Of a stretch of 41,369 bases of DNA, positions 13,763 through 21,925 are shown one piece after another. Under the pieces are notes generated by a model that saw only the letters and a list, made by a program, of their open reading frames with translations, searched no databases and had not been told where the DNA came from. The translations under genes and the position numbers were made by a program. Positions within the stretch are counted from its first letter, which is position 1. Each line of letters starts with the position of its first letter. Source of the stretch: DASPUH01 sp964518505. Lineage in GTDB: Bacteria > Chloroflexota > Limnocylindria > Limnocylindrales > CSP1-4. The DNA is taken from positions 1 through 41,369 of the forward strand of contig CAZFGT010000022.1 of NCBI GenBank assembly GCA_964518505.1. Reading direction: 5' to 3'.

Positions 13763-14652
13763 GCCAGCCCGTCCAGGTGCACCTCCTGGATGCCACCTAC
13801 GAGCTGTTCCGGGCCCATTTCGGGCGACCCCCGACCGATGATCCCCAGGGCCGGCCGGTCGGCGCGACCGTGGGCCTCGTGGAGAGCGTCCTGAACCTGC
13901 TGCGCGAACCGGGCGTCACGCACGTCGGGTGCGCCACGGATCACGTCATCCGCTCCTGGCGCAACCAGCGTTACGCCGGCTACAAGACCGAGGCCGGCAT
14001 GCCGCCCGAGCTGCTGGCCCAGTTCAGCCTCGCCGAGGACGCGCTGCGGGCGCTGGGGCTGGTGGTCTGGGCGATGGTCGAGTTCGAGGCCGACGATGCC
14101 ATCGGCGCGGCCGCCGCACGCTTCGCCGACGACGCGGCTGTCGAACGCGTGGTGATCCTGTCGCCGGACAAGGACATGGCCCAGTGCGTCCGGGAGGATG
14201 GGCGTGTCGTGTGCTTCGACCGGCGCCGCGGCCTGCTCATCGACGCGGCGGCGGTGCGCGAGAAGTTCGGCGTCTCCCCGGCCAGCATCCCCGACTACCT
14301 GGCCCTCGTCGGCGACAGCGCCGACGGCTACCCTGGCCTGCAGGGCTGGGGGGCCAAGTCGGCGGCGGCCGTGCTGGCCCGCTACGGCAGCCTGGAGGAG
14401 ATCCCGCCGCGCGCCTCGCAATGGGACCTCGCCGTCCGCAGCGCGCCGGCGCTGGCGCAGGTGCTGCGGGACGGCCAGGCCGACGCGTACCTCTTCCGCG
14501 AGCTGGCCCGCCTGCGCCTTGATGCACCGGTGCCGGAGACGCTCGCCGAGCTGCGTTGGCGCGGGGTGCCCCGGCCGGCCTTCGAGGCCCTGGTGGAGCG
14601 GCTAGGCGCGCGCCACCTGTTCGGGCGCGTGGCCCGCTGGGCCGCCGCCTGA
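13759..14652 (+). CDS. 5'-3' exonuclease / flap endonuclease-like protein
   Basis: A 297-residue protein of the PIN-like 5'-3' exonuclease family (like the N-terminal domain of DNA polymerase I, without the polymerase). Acidic metal-site motifs are visible: LLDATYELFRAHF, EFEADDAIG, LSPDKDMAQ and VGDSADGYPGLQGWG. The last runs into a helix-hairpin-helix (GAKSAAAVLARYGSLEEI). It likely removes flaps or RNA primers in the cytoplasm. It is translationally coupled to PCD through ATGA. Its last 51 bp overlap the 3' end of the convergent lipid kinase gene. Confidence 0.85.
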   Translation: MSQPVQVHLLDATYELFRAHFGRPPTDDPQGRPVGATVGLVESVLNLLREPGVTHVGCATDHVIRSWRNQRYAGYKTEAGMPPELLAQFSLAEDALRALGLVVWAMVEFEADDAIGAAAARFADDAAVERVVILSPDKDMAQCVREDGRVVCFDRRRGLLIDAAAVREKFGVSPASIPDYLALVGDSADGYPGLQGWGAKSAAAVLARYGSLEEIPPRASQWDLAVRSAPALAQVLRDGQADAYLFRELARLRLDAPVPETLAELRWRGVPRPAFEALVERLGARHLFGRVARWAAA

Positions 14653-15546
14653 CGGGAGACGCACCCGCAGGGCGGCCGGTTCGGCCACGAACGTCGCCGC
14701 CCTGACACCCGCGCCGCGCACCGGCGTCCCGTCCAGCTGGAGCGGCAACTCGCCGTCCAGCACGTCCACCTGGAGCGACCGGCCGACCAGCCACACGGCG
14801 CCGTCGGCCGGCGGGACACGCCGCACGGCCAGCTCGACCCCCAGGCGCACCAGCCGCGGCATGGGCACGCCTGGCAACAGGCAGAGGTCCAGTAGCCCGT
14901 CGTCCGGTCGCGCCCGCGGATTGGGCCACACGAGGTTGGCGTAGAGGCGGGTGTTGCCCACGATGAGCTGCCAGGCCGGCCCTTCCCAGCCGGTCCGCCC
15001 CTCGACGCTGACCCGAACGCGGCGCGTCCGCCACCCGGGCGCGACGGCCATGGTCGCGGCGGCGATGGCGACCGGGCCGATGCGCCGCTTGAGGTTCGGT
15101 AGCGTGGCGCGAAGGATCGCCGCATCGAGGCCCAGACCGGCGGCGATGACGAACCGGGCCCACCGGCCGTCGGGCAGCGTCACGCGGCCCAGGTCCATGG
15201 CCCGCTCGACGCCCTCGACGAGGGCCCATGCCGCGGCGGCCGGCGCGGCCGGGATGCCCATCTCCCGCGCGAAGACGTTGGCCGTGCCGCCGGGCAGGAC
15301 GCCGAGCGGCACGCCCGTCCCGGCGATCGCGGAGGCGACGTCGCGCAGGGTGCCGTCGCCACCGGCCGCGACCACCAGCTCCGCGCCGGCGTCGAGGGCA
15401 CGCGCCACCAGCGGCCCGGTCGCCTCGCCGCGCGTCCGGGAGTAGACGCGCCGCCGCCAGCCTGCCGCGGCCAGGATGGGTTCGATCGAGCGCATCGGAT
15501 AGGGGCCGCGGAAGGACGACGGGTTGTCGATGATCCCGACGAGCAC
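14602..15546 (-). CDS. Diacylglycerol/lipid kinase family protein (DagK catalytic domain)
   Basis: A 314-residue protein. The nucleotide motif is VAAGGDGTLRDVASAIAGTG followed by GVLPGGTANVFAREMGIP, the hallmark of the DagK/YegS/sphingosine kinase fold, with FVIAAGLGLDAAI after it. It probably phosphorylates diacylglycerol or another lipid at the membrane surface. The GTG start at 15546 is 12 bp downstream of the inositol monophosphatase stop, so the two form an operon, which suggests phospholipid head-group or inositol-lipid metabolism. The 3' end overlaps the exonuclease gene tail-to-tail by 51 bp. Confidence 0.86.
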   Translation of the reverse strand: MLVGIIDNPSSFRGPYPMRSIEPILAAAGWRRRVYSRTRGEATGPLVARALDAGAELVVAAGGDGTLRDVASAIAGTGVPLGVLPGGTANVFAREMGIPAAPAAAAWALVEGVERAMDLGRVTLPDGRWARFVIAAGLGLDAAILRATLPNLKRRIGPVAIAAATMAVAPGWRTRRVRVSVEGRTGWEGPAWQLIVGNTRLYANLVWPNPRARPDDGLLDLCLLPGVPMPRLVRLGVELAVRRVPPADGAVWLVGRSLQVDVLDGELPLQLDGTPVRGAGVRAATFVAEPAALRVRLPSGGGPAGHAPEQVARA

Positions 15547-15558
15547 GAGCGCCTGCGC

Positions 15559-16383
15559 TCAGGCCGCCAGCAGCCGCAGCAACTCCGCGTGCCAGGGCGC
15601 CGCGGCGGCGACGACGGCGACCTTGCCCGTCGGACGGGCCATGTCGAGCCACGGGCCGCCGGCCAGGTCGGTCACGGTGGCACCGGCCTCGGCCGCGATG
15701 AGGCCGGCCGCGGCCACGTCCCAGGCCGAGAGGCCGCCGGCCTGGACATACACGTCGAAGCGGCCGTCCGAGACGTAGGCCAGCGCAAGGGCCGAGCTGC
15801 CCAGGACGCGGTTGACCTGTGTGGCGCTGGTCACGGCTCGGGCGCGGGCGCGCCACCCGCGCTGCGGCAGGACGACCGTGGCCAGGCACTGGGCCAGGCT
15901 CTCCCGCTGGGGTGGCCGTACCGGCTCGCCGTTGCGGCGCGCGCCGCCGCCGGCGACCGCCTCGTACAGGTCGCCGCGGGTCGGATCCAGGATGACACCC
16001 ACGGCCGCCCGGCCGTCGACCACCAGGGCGATGCTGACGCAGAAGAACGGCAGGCCGTGAGCGTAGTTGATGGTCCCGTCCAGGGGGTCCACCACCCACA
16101 CCCGACCAAGACCCTGATCGGGGCTGGGGCCGGTCCCTCCGCCGCCGCGGTGGGCGCCCGACTCCTCGGCGAGGAAGCCGTCGCTCGGGAACAGGGCCCG
16201 CAGGCCATCAAGGATGAGGGCCTCCGACGCGTGGTCGGCCTCGGTCACCAGGTCGCGCGAGCCCTTGCGGGTGCCCTTGGTCCGCACCTGGGTGAGGCGC
16301 CCGTAGAGATCCATCTGGAGTCGGCCGGCCTCACGGGCGAGCCGCTTCGCGGCGTCCAGCTCCGGACCGTAGGGTGATGGCAC
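15559..16383 (-). CDS. Inositol monophosphatase family protein
   Basis: A 274-residue protein from GTG 16383. Metal-binding motifs are all present: DLVTEADHASE, AEESG, WVVDPLDGTINYAHGLPFF and the C-terminal SAWDVAAAGLIAAEAGA. The family hydrolyses myo-inositol-1-phosphate and related sugar phosphates. The GTG is chosen because TACGAT ends exactly 6 nt before it; a longer frame from 16434 would add a poor 17-residue N-terminus. It is the first gene of an operon with the lipid kinase and is divergent from the MFS transporter gene. Histidinol phosphatase or fructose-1,6-bisphosphatase activity is possible within this family. Confidence 0.9.
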   Translation of the reverse strand: MPSPYGPELDAAKRLAREAGRLQMDLYGRLTQVRTKGTRKGSRDLVTEADHASEALILDGLRALFPSDGFLAEESGAHRGGGGTGPSPDQGLGRVWVVDPLDGTINYAHGLPFFCVSIALVVDGRAAVGVILDPTRGDLYEAVAGGGARRNGEPVRPPQRESLAQCLATVVLPQRGWRARARAVTSATQVNRVLGSSALALAYVSDGRFDVYVQAGGLSAWDVAAAGLIAAEAGATVTDLAGGPWLDMARPTGKVAVVAAAAPWHAELLRLLAA

Positions 16384-16389
16384 CTCGCC

Positions 16390-16395
16390 ATCGTA
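16390..16395 (-). promoter_or_regulatory. -10 box TACGAT, leaderless promoter of the inositol monophosphatase gene
   Basis: Ends 6 nt before the GTG at 16383 on the minus strand. This supports that start over the longer frame. Confidence 0.5.
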
Positions 16396-16442
16396 GCGTC
16401 GGTGGCGGGCGCGGCTTGTCGCGTCGGGATACACCCGCCAAG

Positions 16443-18032
16443 ATGCGCGGGATGTCTTCCAAGCGCTGGACCCTGGTCGCGGCCGTGCTCGGCTCGGGGA
16501 TCGTGTTCCTGGACTCCACCGTGGTCAACGTGGCCCTGCCTCAGATCGGCAAGGACCTGCCGCGCCTCTTCGTGGCCCAGCTGGAAGGCCAGTCGTACGT
16601 CTACAACGCGTACCTGCTGTCGCTGAGCGCGCTGCTCATCCTGGCCGGCGGCCTGACCGACTACCTGGGCCGGCGGCGGATGTTCCTCATCGGCCTGCTG
16701 GGCTTCGGGGCGACCTCGATCCTGTGCGGCCTGGCGCCGGACATGGAGCTGCTGATCCTCTTCCGCATCCTCCAGGGCGCCGCCGGGGCCCTGCTCGTGC
16801 CCGGGTCGCTGGCCCTTCTCACGGCCACCTTTTCCGGCGAGGAGCAGGGCCGCGCGTTCGGCCTGTGGGCCGGCGCGTCGGGCGCCACGACCCTCCTGGG
16901 GCCGGTGGTCGGCGGACTCCTGGTCCAGACCATCTCCTGGCGGCTGGCCTTCTTCATCAACGCCCCGCTGGTGGCCATCGCCGCGTACGCCACCTGGCGC
17001 TACGTGCAGGAGAGCCGTAACGAGCACGCCTCGGGCCGCTTCGACTGGCTGGGAGCGATCGACGTGGCCCTGGCGGTGGGGGGCCTGTCGTTCGGCCTCA
17101 TCTACGGCGGCGAGCGCGACTGGTCCGACCCCCTCGCCTTCGTGTTCATCGGCGTGGGCATCGTCGCGCTGGTGGTGTTCCCGTTCCTGATGCGGCGCCG
17201 GCCAGACCCGCTGGTGCCGCTCGGCCTGTTCCGCTCGCGCCACTTCACGGTGACCAACATCTCGACGTTCCTGATCTACGGCGCGCTGTATGTGTACTCC
17301 TACTACGTGGCGCTCTTCACCCAGGGCACGCTGGGCTACACGGCGGTCGCGGCAGGGCTGATCGGCCTGCCCGGCGGCCTGCTCCTGACCTTCTTCTCAC
17401 CGCGTTTCGGCACCCTCGCGGCCCGCCTCGGGCCGCGCCGCTTCATGGCCGCCGGCCCGCTCGTGATGGCCATGGGCCTGCTGTGGCTGGCCCGCACGCC
17501 GGTCGACAGCGTCCCGTGGCAGATCCAGCCGGGGGACGTCGCGACCTGGCTGCCCTCGAGCGGCTACCTCATCGACCTCCTGCCCAGCGTCCTGCTCTTC
17601 GGCATCGGCATCACGATGCTCGTGGCGCCCCTGACGACGGCCCTCATGCGTTCTGTGCCCATGGCCAACGCCGGCCTGGCCTCGGCCATCAACAACGCCA
17701 TCTCGCGGGTCGGGCCGCAGCTCGTGGGGGCCGTCATCTTCGTGGGCATCACGGCCCTCTTCTACGCCAGCCTGGGGACGCTCCTGCCGGGCACCGACGT
17801 GGCCTCCCTGCGCCACACCATCGCCCCGCTCGACGTGCCGCCGCCGGGGACGCCAGCCGACATCGTGGCCGCCGCCCACCAGGCCTCCACCGACGCGTTC
17901 CACCTGGCCATGCTCGTATGCGCGGGCCTGCTGCTGGTCGGGGCGGCCGTCAACGCCGCGGGCATCCGCCCGTTGGTGGCCTCGCCCTCGGCCGAGCCGG
18001 ACGCCCCTTCCGGCAGCGCCGTCGCCGGGTAA
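16443..18032 (+). CDS. MFS transporter, DHA2 (EmrB/QacA) family
   Basis: A 529-residue protein with about 14 membrane spans. Drug:H+ antiporter motifs are seen: LDSTVVNVALPQIGKDL in span 1, GGLTDYLGRRRMFLIGL (motif A), RILQGAAGALLVPGSLALL and GPVVGGLLVQTISWRLAFFINAP (motif C region). It probably exports drugs or small hydrophobic metabolites across the cytoplasmic membrane. ATG 16443 is chosen, with TACACC 7 nt upstream; ATG 16452 is also possible. Its TAA stop forms part of the -10 box of the next gene. Confidence 0.9.
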   Translation: MRGMSSKRWTLVAAVLGSGIVFLDSTVVNVALPQIGKDLPRLFVAQLEGQSYVYNAYLLSLSALLILAGGLTDYLGRRRMFLIGLLGFGATSILCGLAPDMELLILFRILQGAAGALLVPGSLALLTATFSGEEQGRAFGLWAGASGATTLLGPVVGGLLVQTISWRLAFFINAPLVAIAAYATWRYVQESRNEHASGRFDWLGAIDVALAVGGLSFGLIYGGERDWSDPLAFVFIGVGIVALVVFPFLMRRRPDPLVPLGLFRSRHFTVTNISTFLIYGALYVYSYYVALFTQGTLGYTAVAAGLIGLPGGLLLTFFSPRFGTLAARLGPRRFMAAGPLVMAMGLLWLARTPVDSVPWQIQPGDVATWLPSSGYLIDLLPSVLLFGIGITMLVAPLTTALMRSVPMANAGLASAINNAISRVGPQLVGAVIFVGITALFYASLGTLLPGTDVASLRHTIAPLDVPPPGTPADIVAAAHQASTDAFHLAMLVCAGLLLVGAAVNAAGIRPLVASPSAEPDAPSGSAVAG

Positions 18033-18035
18033 GCT
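18030..18035 (+). promoter_or_regulatory. -10 box TAAGCT, leaderless promoter of the SRPBCC gene
   Basis: Ends 6 nt before the ATG at 18042 and includes the TAA stop codon of the upstream transporter gene. Confidence 0.5.
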
Positions 18036-18041
18036 CACGCC

Positions 18042-18599
18042 ATGGCGCAGAGCAACGACTATCACTTCATCACGGTGTGGGACATCCCCGCGACTCGCGA
18101 GGAGGTCGCCGCGATCCTGGGTGACGCCGCAGGGCTCGCCCGCTGGTGGCCGTCGGTCTATCTCGACGTGAAGGTCCGCGAGCCCGGCGGCCCGGACGGG
18201 GTCGGCCGGGTCGTCGACCTCTACACCAAGGGGTTCCTGCCCTACACCCTGCGCTGGTCCTTCACCGTCACGGAGGTCCATGGCGTGGAGGGTTTCAGCC
18301 TGGAAGCGACGGGCGACTTCGTGGGCCGGGGGGTGTGGACGCTGGAGCAGGTGGGGCCCATCTGCCGCACCACGTACGACTGGCGGATCCTGGCGGAGAA
18401 GGGCCTGCTGAAGAACCTGTCGTTCATCATGAAGCCGGTCTTCGGCGCCAACCACCGCTGGGCCATGGCCCGCGGCGACGAGAGCCTTCGCCTTGAGTTG
18501 GCCCGACGCCGCGCGACGACCGACGCGGAACGGGCCGCCGTCCCGCCGCCGCCCCGCGCCACGTTCCCGCACGGCCGCGAGTCGCGACCTGCATCCTGA
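18042..18599 (+). CDS. SRPBCC (START/polyketide cyclase-like) family protein
   Basis: A 185-residue protein with the SRPBCC helix-grip fold pattern: FITVWDIPATREEVAAIL, LARWWPSVYLDVKVREPG, LRWSFTVTEVHGVEGFSLEATGDF, then GVWTLEQVGPICRTTYDWRI and a long C-terminal helix. The C-terminal 30 residues are Arg/Ala/Pro-rich and look disordered. The family binds hydrophobic ligands and rarely shows a fixed catalytic motif, so no substrate is proposed. The start is supported by a TAAGCT -10 box 6 nt upstream. It converges with the following minus-strand gene, with about 6 bp between the two stops. Confidence 0.78.
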   Translation: MAQSNDYHFITVWDIPATREEVAAILGDAAGLARWWPSVYLDVKVREPGGPDGVGRVVDLYTKGFLPYTLRWSFTVTEVHGVEGFSLEATGDFVGRGVWTLEQVGPICRTTYDWRILAEKGLLKNLSFIMKPVFGANHRWAMARGDESLRLELARRRATTDAERAAVPPPPRATFPHGRESRPAS

Positions 18600-18605
18600 C
18601 CGGGG

Positions 18606-19100
18606 CTAGGTGCAGCGCACCGCCAGGCGGGTCAGGTCGTAGGGCAAGCCATCGGGACCCGGGGGAAGGCTCTGCCGCTGGTAGCTGAGCGTCTGGCCGG
18701 GCTGTAGCGGATCGGTCAGGAAGTCGATGTCATCCGGGGCAGGGACGCCGCCGCGCGAGACTCGGCAGGTCGCCGAGGCCGTCTTGCTGCCGTCGTTGTG
18801 GACGGTCACCGTCACGGCGACGCTGCCATCCGCCTGAAGGCTGACACCGCTCAGCTGGCTCGTGAACGGCCCCACGCCGGCCAGCGCCAGCCGGCCCAAA
18901 AGGGCCAGGCCGATGAAGCCGACGATGACGCCGCCCAGGATCGTGGCGTGGAGCTGGGCCGTGCCCGGGGCGCCGATGTGGCCGGGATTGTCGTCGTCGC
19001 ACAGGCCCACTCCGAGGGGCGTGGGCTTGCCGCACCGCTGGCACGTCTGGTGCGGCACCTTGAGGAGTTCGAGCTGTTCGGGCGTCAGGCCGACCGTCAT
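18606..19100 (-). CDS. Small membrane-anchored protein with zinc-ribbon-like N-terminus
   Basis: A 164-residue protein of no family I can name. The N-terminus has TCQRCGKPTPLGVGLCDDD, a single CxxC with a third Cys, resembling a partial zinc ribbon. One hydrophobic span follows (ATILGGVIVGFIGLALLGRLALAG), then an extracytoplasmic beta-rich domain (SLQADGSVAVTVTVHNDGSKTASATC), similar in style to FxLYD or CARDB-type domains. The start ATG 19100 is supported by TAGGCT 7 nt upstream, which overlaps the stop codon of the preceding gene. Confidence 0.65.
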   Translation of the reverse strand: MTVGLTPEQLELLKVPHQTCQRCGKPTPLGVGLCDDDNPGHIGAPGTAQLHATILGGVIVGFIGLALLGRLALAGVGPFTSQLSGVSLQADGSVAVTVTVHNDGSKTASATCRVSRGGVPAPDDIDFLTDPLQPGQTLSYQRQSLPPGPDGLPYDLTRLAVRCT

Positions 19101-19107
19101 CGAGTCC

Positions 19108-19113
19108 AGCCTA
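19108..19113 (-). promoter_or_regulatory. -10 box TAGGCT for the small membrane protein gene
   Basis: Ends 7 nt before the ATG at 19100 on the minus strand. Its first three bases are the TAG stop of the upstream oxidoreductase gene. Confidence 0.45.
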
Positions 19114-19935
19114 CCCCAGGCGCTCGCGGGCGGCGATGACCGCATCGAGCTGTTCGGGTCGGACGAAGCCGATGACGAGCTCGGACGCGCCGGCCTCCGC
19201 CCAGCGCGCCATCTGGCCGGGCAGGTCGGCCACGAGCGGCTGATCCTGAGGGGGCCGGTGGAGGTCCATCTCGACGTCCACCAGCACGGCCACGTCCTCC
19301 GGCCGGCGGCCCGCCTCCGCCAGGGCGTCAAGGAACGCCTGCCGGTCGCGCGGGAGGCCGGTCGTGTCCGTCGCCCAGGCGTCGCCAAGGCGCGCGGCGA
19401 GGCGGGCCCCGGCGGTCGTCTCGCCGCCGATGATGAGCCGCGGCGCCGGTCGCGGCACCGGATGGGCTCGTGCCTCGGCCAGCTGGTAGTGGCGGCCCTG
19501 GAACGAGACCGGGCCGCCGCTCCACAGCAGCCGCAGGACCTGCACGGCCTCCTCGAGGTGCTCGGCCCGCTCGGCCGGTGGCGGGAAGGGGATGCCCAGC
19601 GTCTCGTGCTCGCGGGGGAAGCCGCCGATGCCGATCCCCATCTCGAGCCGCCCGGCGGCCACGTCCTGGACGGTCGCGGCCATGCGGGCCAGCACCGCAG
19701 GGTGCCGGTTCATGACGTTGGTGACGAAGCTACCCAGGTGGATCCGCTCGGTCACGGCGGCCGTCGCGGCCAGCGTCGTCCAGCACTCCAGGACCGGATC
19801 GGCCGGGTCGCCGCGGCTCAGGAAGTGGTCCCAGCACCACACCGTATCGAAGCCCGCGGCTTCCAGGCGGCGGGCCACGGCCATCCACCAGGCGGCGGTG
19901 ACCCCGATCGCCGTCAGGTTGACGCCGAGGCGCAT
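19111..19935 (-). CDS. LLM-class F420-dependent oxidoreductase
   Basis: A 274-residue luciferase-like protein beginning MRLGVNLTAIGVTAAWWMAVARRLEAAGFDTVW-style, split here: MRLGVNLTA, then AGFDTVWCWDHFL. Further hallmarks are HLGSFVTNVMNRHPAVLARMAAT, GRLEMGIGIGGFPREHE and PRLIIGGETTAGARLAARLGD. These match F420-type members rather than FMN luciferases. The start ATG 19935 is 14 bp downstream of the nucleoside phosphorylase stop, so the two genes form an operon. The TAG stop lies inside the -10 box of the next gene. The substrate is unknown. Confidence 0.82.
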   Translation of the reverse strand: MRLGVNLTAIGVTAAWWMAVARRLEAAGFDTVWCWDHFLSRGDPADPVLECWTTLAATAAVTERIHLGSFVTNVMNRHPAVLARMAATVQDVAAGRLEMGIGIGGFPREHETLGIPFPPPAERAEHLEEAVQVLRLLWSGGPVSFQGRHYQLAEARAHPVPRPAPRLIIGGETTAGARLAARLGDAWATDTTGLPRDRQAFLDALAEAGRRPEDVAVLVDVEMDLHRPPQDQPLVADLPGQMARWAEAGASELVIGFVRPEQLDAVIAARERLG

Positions 19936-19949
19936 CTGCGGTCGTCCGC

Positions 19950-20696
19950 TCAGACGGCGACCCCGGCGGTCAGCGCCACCTCGATCATGCGGTCGGTCGC
20001 CGCGGCGAGATCCTCCAGCGACATGTACGAGGCCTCGGACGTGGTCTCCTCGGACAGCACGTCGCTGACGGTCAGGGCACAGGCGGCCCGCACGTCGGCC
20101 CCGGCGGCGGCCGCCCGCGAGGCCAGGAAGAAGAGCGCCGCGGCCTCCATCTCGAAGCCCAGGATGCCGCGCGCTCGCCAGCGCGAGACGTAGTCCTCGT
20201 CGGGGTTGTAGAAGACATCGACGGTGGCGACCGGCCCGACGTGGGTCCGGATACCTCGCCGCCGCGCCTCGTCCACCAGGGCCCGCGTCAGGTCGAAGTC
20301 GGCCGCCGGGGCGTACGGTTCGCCATGCAGGTAGGTGCGCGTAGCCCCATCGACCGGCGCCGCGGCGGTGGCCACGATGAGGTCCCCCGTGCGGATGCCG
20401 CGGCCGATGCCGCCCGTCGTGCCCACCCGCACCAGGCGCGTCGCCCCCAGCCGGAGCAACTCCTCCACCACGATGGAGAGGCTTGGCGTGCCCATGCCGG
20501 TCGTCTGCACGCTGACCGGGTGGCCCTGGTACGTGCCGGTGTAGCCGTACATGGCGCGGTGATCGGTGACCCGGCGGGCCGCCTCCAGGCCTCCATCGAA
20601 GCGCTCGGCGATGCGCGTGGCGCGGTTCGGGTCGCCGGGCAGGAGCACGAGCGGGGCGTAGTCGCCTGGTTCGGCACGGAGGTGGATCTGCGGCAT
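19950..20696 (-). CDS. deoD: Purine-nucleoside phosphorylase
   Basis: A 248-residue protein of the PNP/UDP family I. IHLRAEPGDYAPLVLLPGDPNRATRIAE, SVQTTGMGTPSLSIVVEELLRLG, LVRVGTTGGIG, GFEMEAAALFFLAS and the C-terminal TVSDVL closely resemble the Thermus-type purine nucleoside phosphorylase. The reaction is phosphorolysis of purine (deoxy)ribonucleosides in the cytoplasm. Uridine phosphorylase is the alternative within the family. The start ATG 20696 is 6 nt after a TAGACT -10 box. It is the first gene of an operon with the F420-type oxidoreductase and is divergent from the osmoprotectant transporter. Confidence 0.88.
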   Translation of the reverse strand: MPQIHLRAEPGDYAPLVLLPGDPNRATRIAERFDGGLEAARRVTDHRAMYGYTGTYQGHPVSVQTTGMGTPSLSIVVEELLRLGATRLVRVGTTGGIGRGIRTGDLIVATAAAPVDGATRTYLHGEPYAPAADFDLTRALVDEARRRGIRTHVGPVATVDVFYNPDEDYVSRWRARGILGFEMEAAALFFLASRAAAAGADVRAACALTVSDVLSEETTSEASYMSLEDLAAATDRMIEVALTAGVAV

Positions 20697-20702
20697 GGAC
20701 GA

Positions 20703-20708
20703 AGTCTA
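20703..20708 (-). promoter_or_regulatory. -10 box TAGACT, leaderless promoter of the phosphorylase operon
   Basis: Ends 6 nt before the ATG at 20696 on the minus strand. Confidence 0.5.
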
Positions 20709-20744
20709 GCGACGGGACGCAGCTGGGATCGTGGGACACCGCCG

Positions 20745-20773
20745 TTGCGCTCCGGAGCGGCCTCCGGTAGGGT
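20745..20773 (+). promoter_or_regulatory. Promoter TTGCGC-17-TAGGGT of the osmoprotectant transporter operon
   Basis: The -35 TTGCGC (20745-20750) and -10 TAGGGT (20768-20773) are 17 bp apart, and the -10 ends 6 nt before the ATG at 20780. This is the best case here of a leaderless promoter with a recognisable -35. Confidence 0.55.
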
Positions 20774-20779
20774 CCCGGG

Positions 20780-21925
20780 ATGAGTCAACAGGGCGGCGGC
20801 GCGACGGTCACCTTCGAGCATGTGACCAAGCGCTACGACCCCGGCGTCAAGGGTCCCGGGGCGGTCAATGACCTCTCCTTCAGCGTGCCGGCGGGCAAGA
20901 TCTGCGTGCTGGTGGGGCCGTCCGGGTGCGGCAAGACGACCAGCCTCAAGATGGTCAACCGGCTCATCGAACCCACCAGCGGGCGGATCCTCATCGACGG
21001 CGTCGACGCCGCCACGCGCGAGGTGACCGAGCTGCGCCGGGGCATCGGGTACGTCATCCAGCAGGTGGGCCTGTTCCCCCACCAAACCATCGCCGAGAAC
21101 GTGGCCGTCGTGCCGCGCCTGCTGGGCTGGTCACCGGCTCGCCAGCGCGAACGAGCGGATGAGCTGCTCGGCCTGGTCGGTCTGGATCCCGCCCGGTACG
21201 GCGGGCGCTTCCCCAGCCAGCTGTCGGGCGGCGAGCGGCAGCGCGTCGGGGTGGCCCGCGCCCTGGCCGCAGACCCGCCCCTGATGCTGATGGACGAGCC
21301 GTTCGGGGCGGTCGACCCCATCGTCCGGGAACGGCTGCAGAACGAGTTCCTGCGCCTCCAGCAGGACCTGGCCAAGACGATCCTCTTCGTGACCCACGAC
21401 ATCGACGAGGCCATCAAGATGGGCGACCTCGTCGCGGTCATGCAGGCTGGCGGGGTCCTGGCCCAGTTCGCGCCGCCGGAGGAGCTGCTGGCCCAGCCGG
21501 CATCCGATTTCGTGGCCCGCTTCGTGGGCGCCGACCGGGGCCTCAAGCGCCTCTCGCTGATGCGTGTGCGCGACCTCCCGCCGCATCCCGCCGTCACCGC
21601 ACGGCCGGGCGACGATGCCGCCGGCGCGCGCCGCCGCATCCTGGCCGACCCGTTCCCCTATCTCCTGCTGGTCGACCGGCAGGACAGCCCCATCGGCTGG
21701 CTGGACCAGCGAGCGATCCCCACCAGCGGCACGCTCACGGCCGACGAGGCCCGCTCCATGTCGCCCCTGTTCGGACCGGAGACGACGCTCAAGGACGCCC
21801 TCTCCATGCTCCTCGACAACGAGGTCCAGGCCGGCATCCAGGTCGACCGCACGGGCCGCGCCATCGGCCTGGTCACGGCCCAGGACATCGCGAGCGCCGC
21901 CCGGCCGGATGGTGGCGCGACCTGA
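20780..21925 (+). CDS. opuCA: Osmoprotectant (glycine betaine/choline) ABC transporter ATPase with CBS domains
   Basis: A 381-residue ATPase. Walker A GPSGCGKTT at about 46-54, then SLKMVNRLIEPTSGRI, typical of OpuCA/ProV. Signature LSGGERQRVGVARAL, Walker B LMLMDEPFGAVD and the switch His in FVTHDIDEA are intact. The C-terminal 115 residues look like a CBS pair (LLLVDRQDSPIGWL, IQVDRTGRAIGLVTAQD), which in OpuA-type transporters senses ionic strength or nucleotides. It powers uptake of compatible solutes at the cytoplasmic membrane. The stop overlaps the next start (TGATG). Confidence 0.93.
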   Translation: MSQQGGGATVTFEHVTKRYDPGVKGPGAVNDLSFSVPAGKICVLVGPSGCGKTTSLKMVNRLIEPTSGRILIDGVDAATREVTELRRGIGYVIQQVGLFPHQTIAENVAVVPRLLGWSPARQRERADELLGLVGLDPARYGGRFPSQLSGGERQRVGVARALAADPPLMLMDEPFGAVDPIVRERLQNEFLRLQQDLAKTILFVTHDIDEAIKMGDLVAVMQAGGVLAQFAPPEELLAQPASDFVARFVGADRGLKRLSLMRVRDLPPHPAVTARPGDDAAGARRRILADPFPYLLLVDRQDSPIGWLDQRAIPTSGTLTADEARSMSPLFGPETTLKDALSMLLDNEVQAGIQVDRTGRAIGLVTAQDIASAARPDGGAT

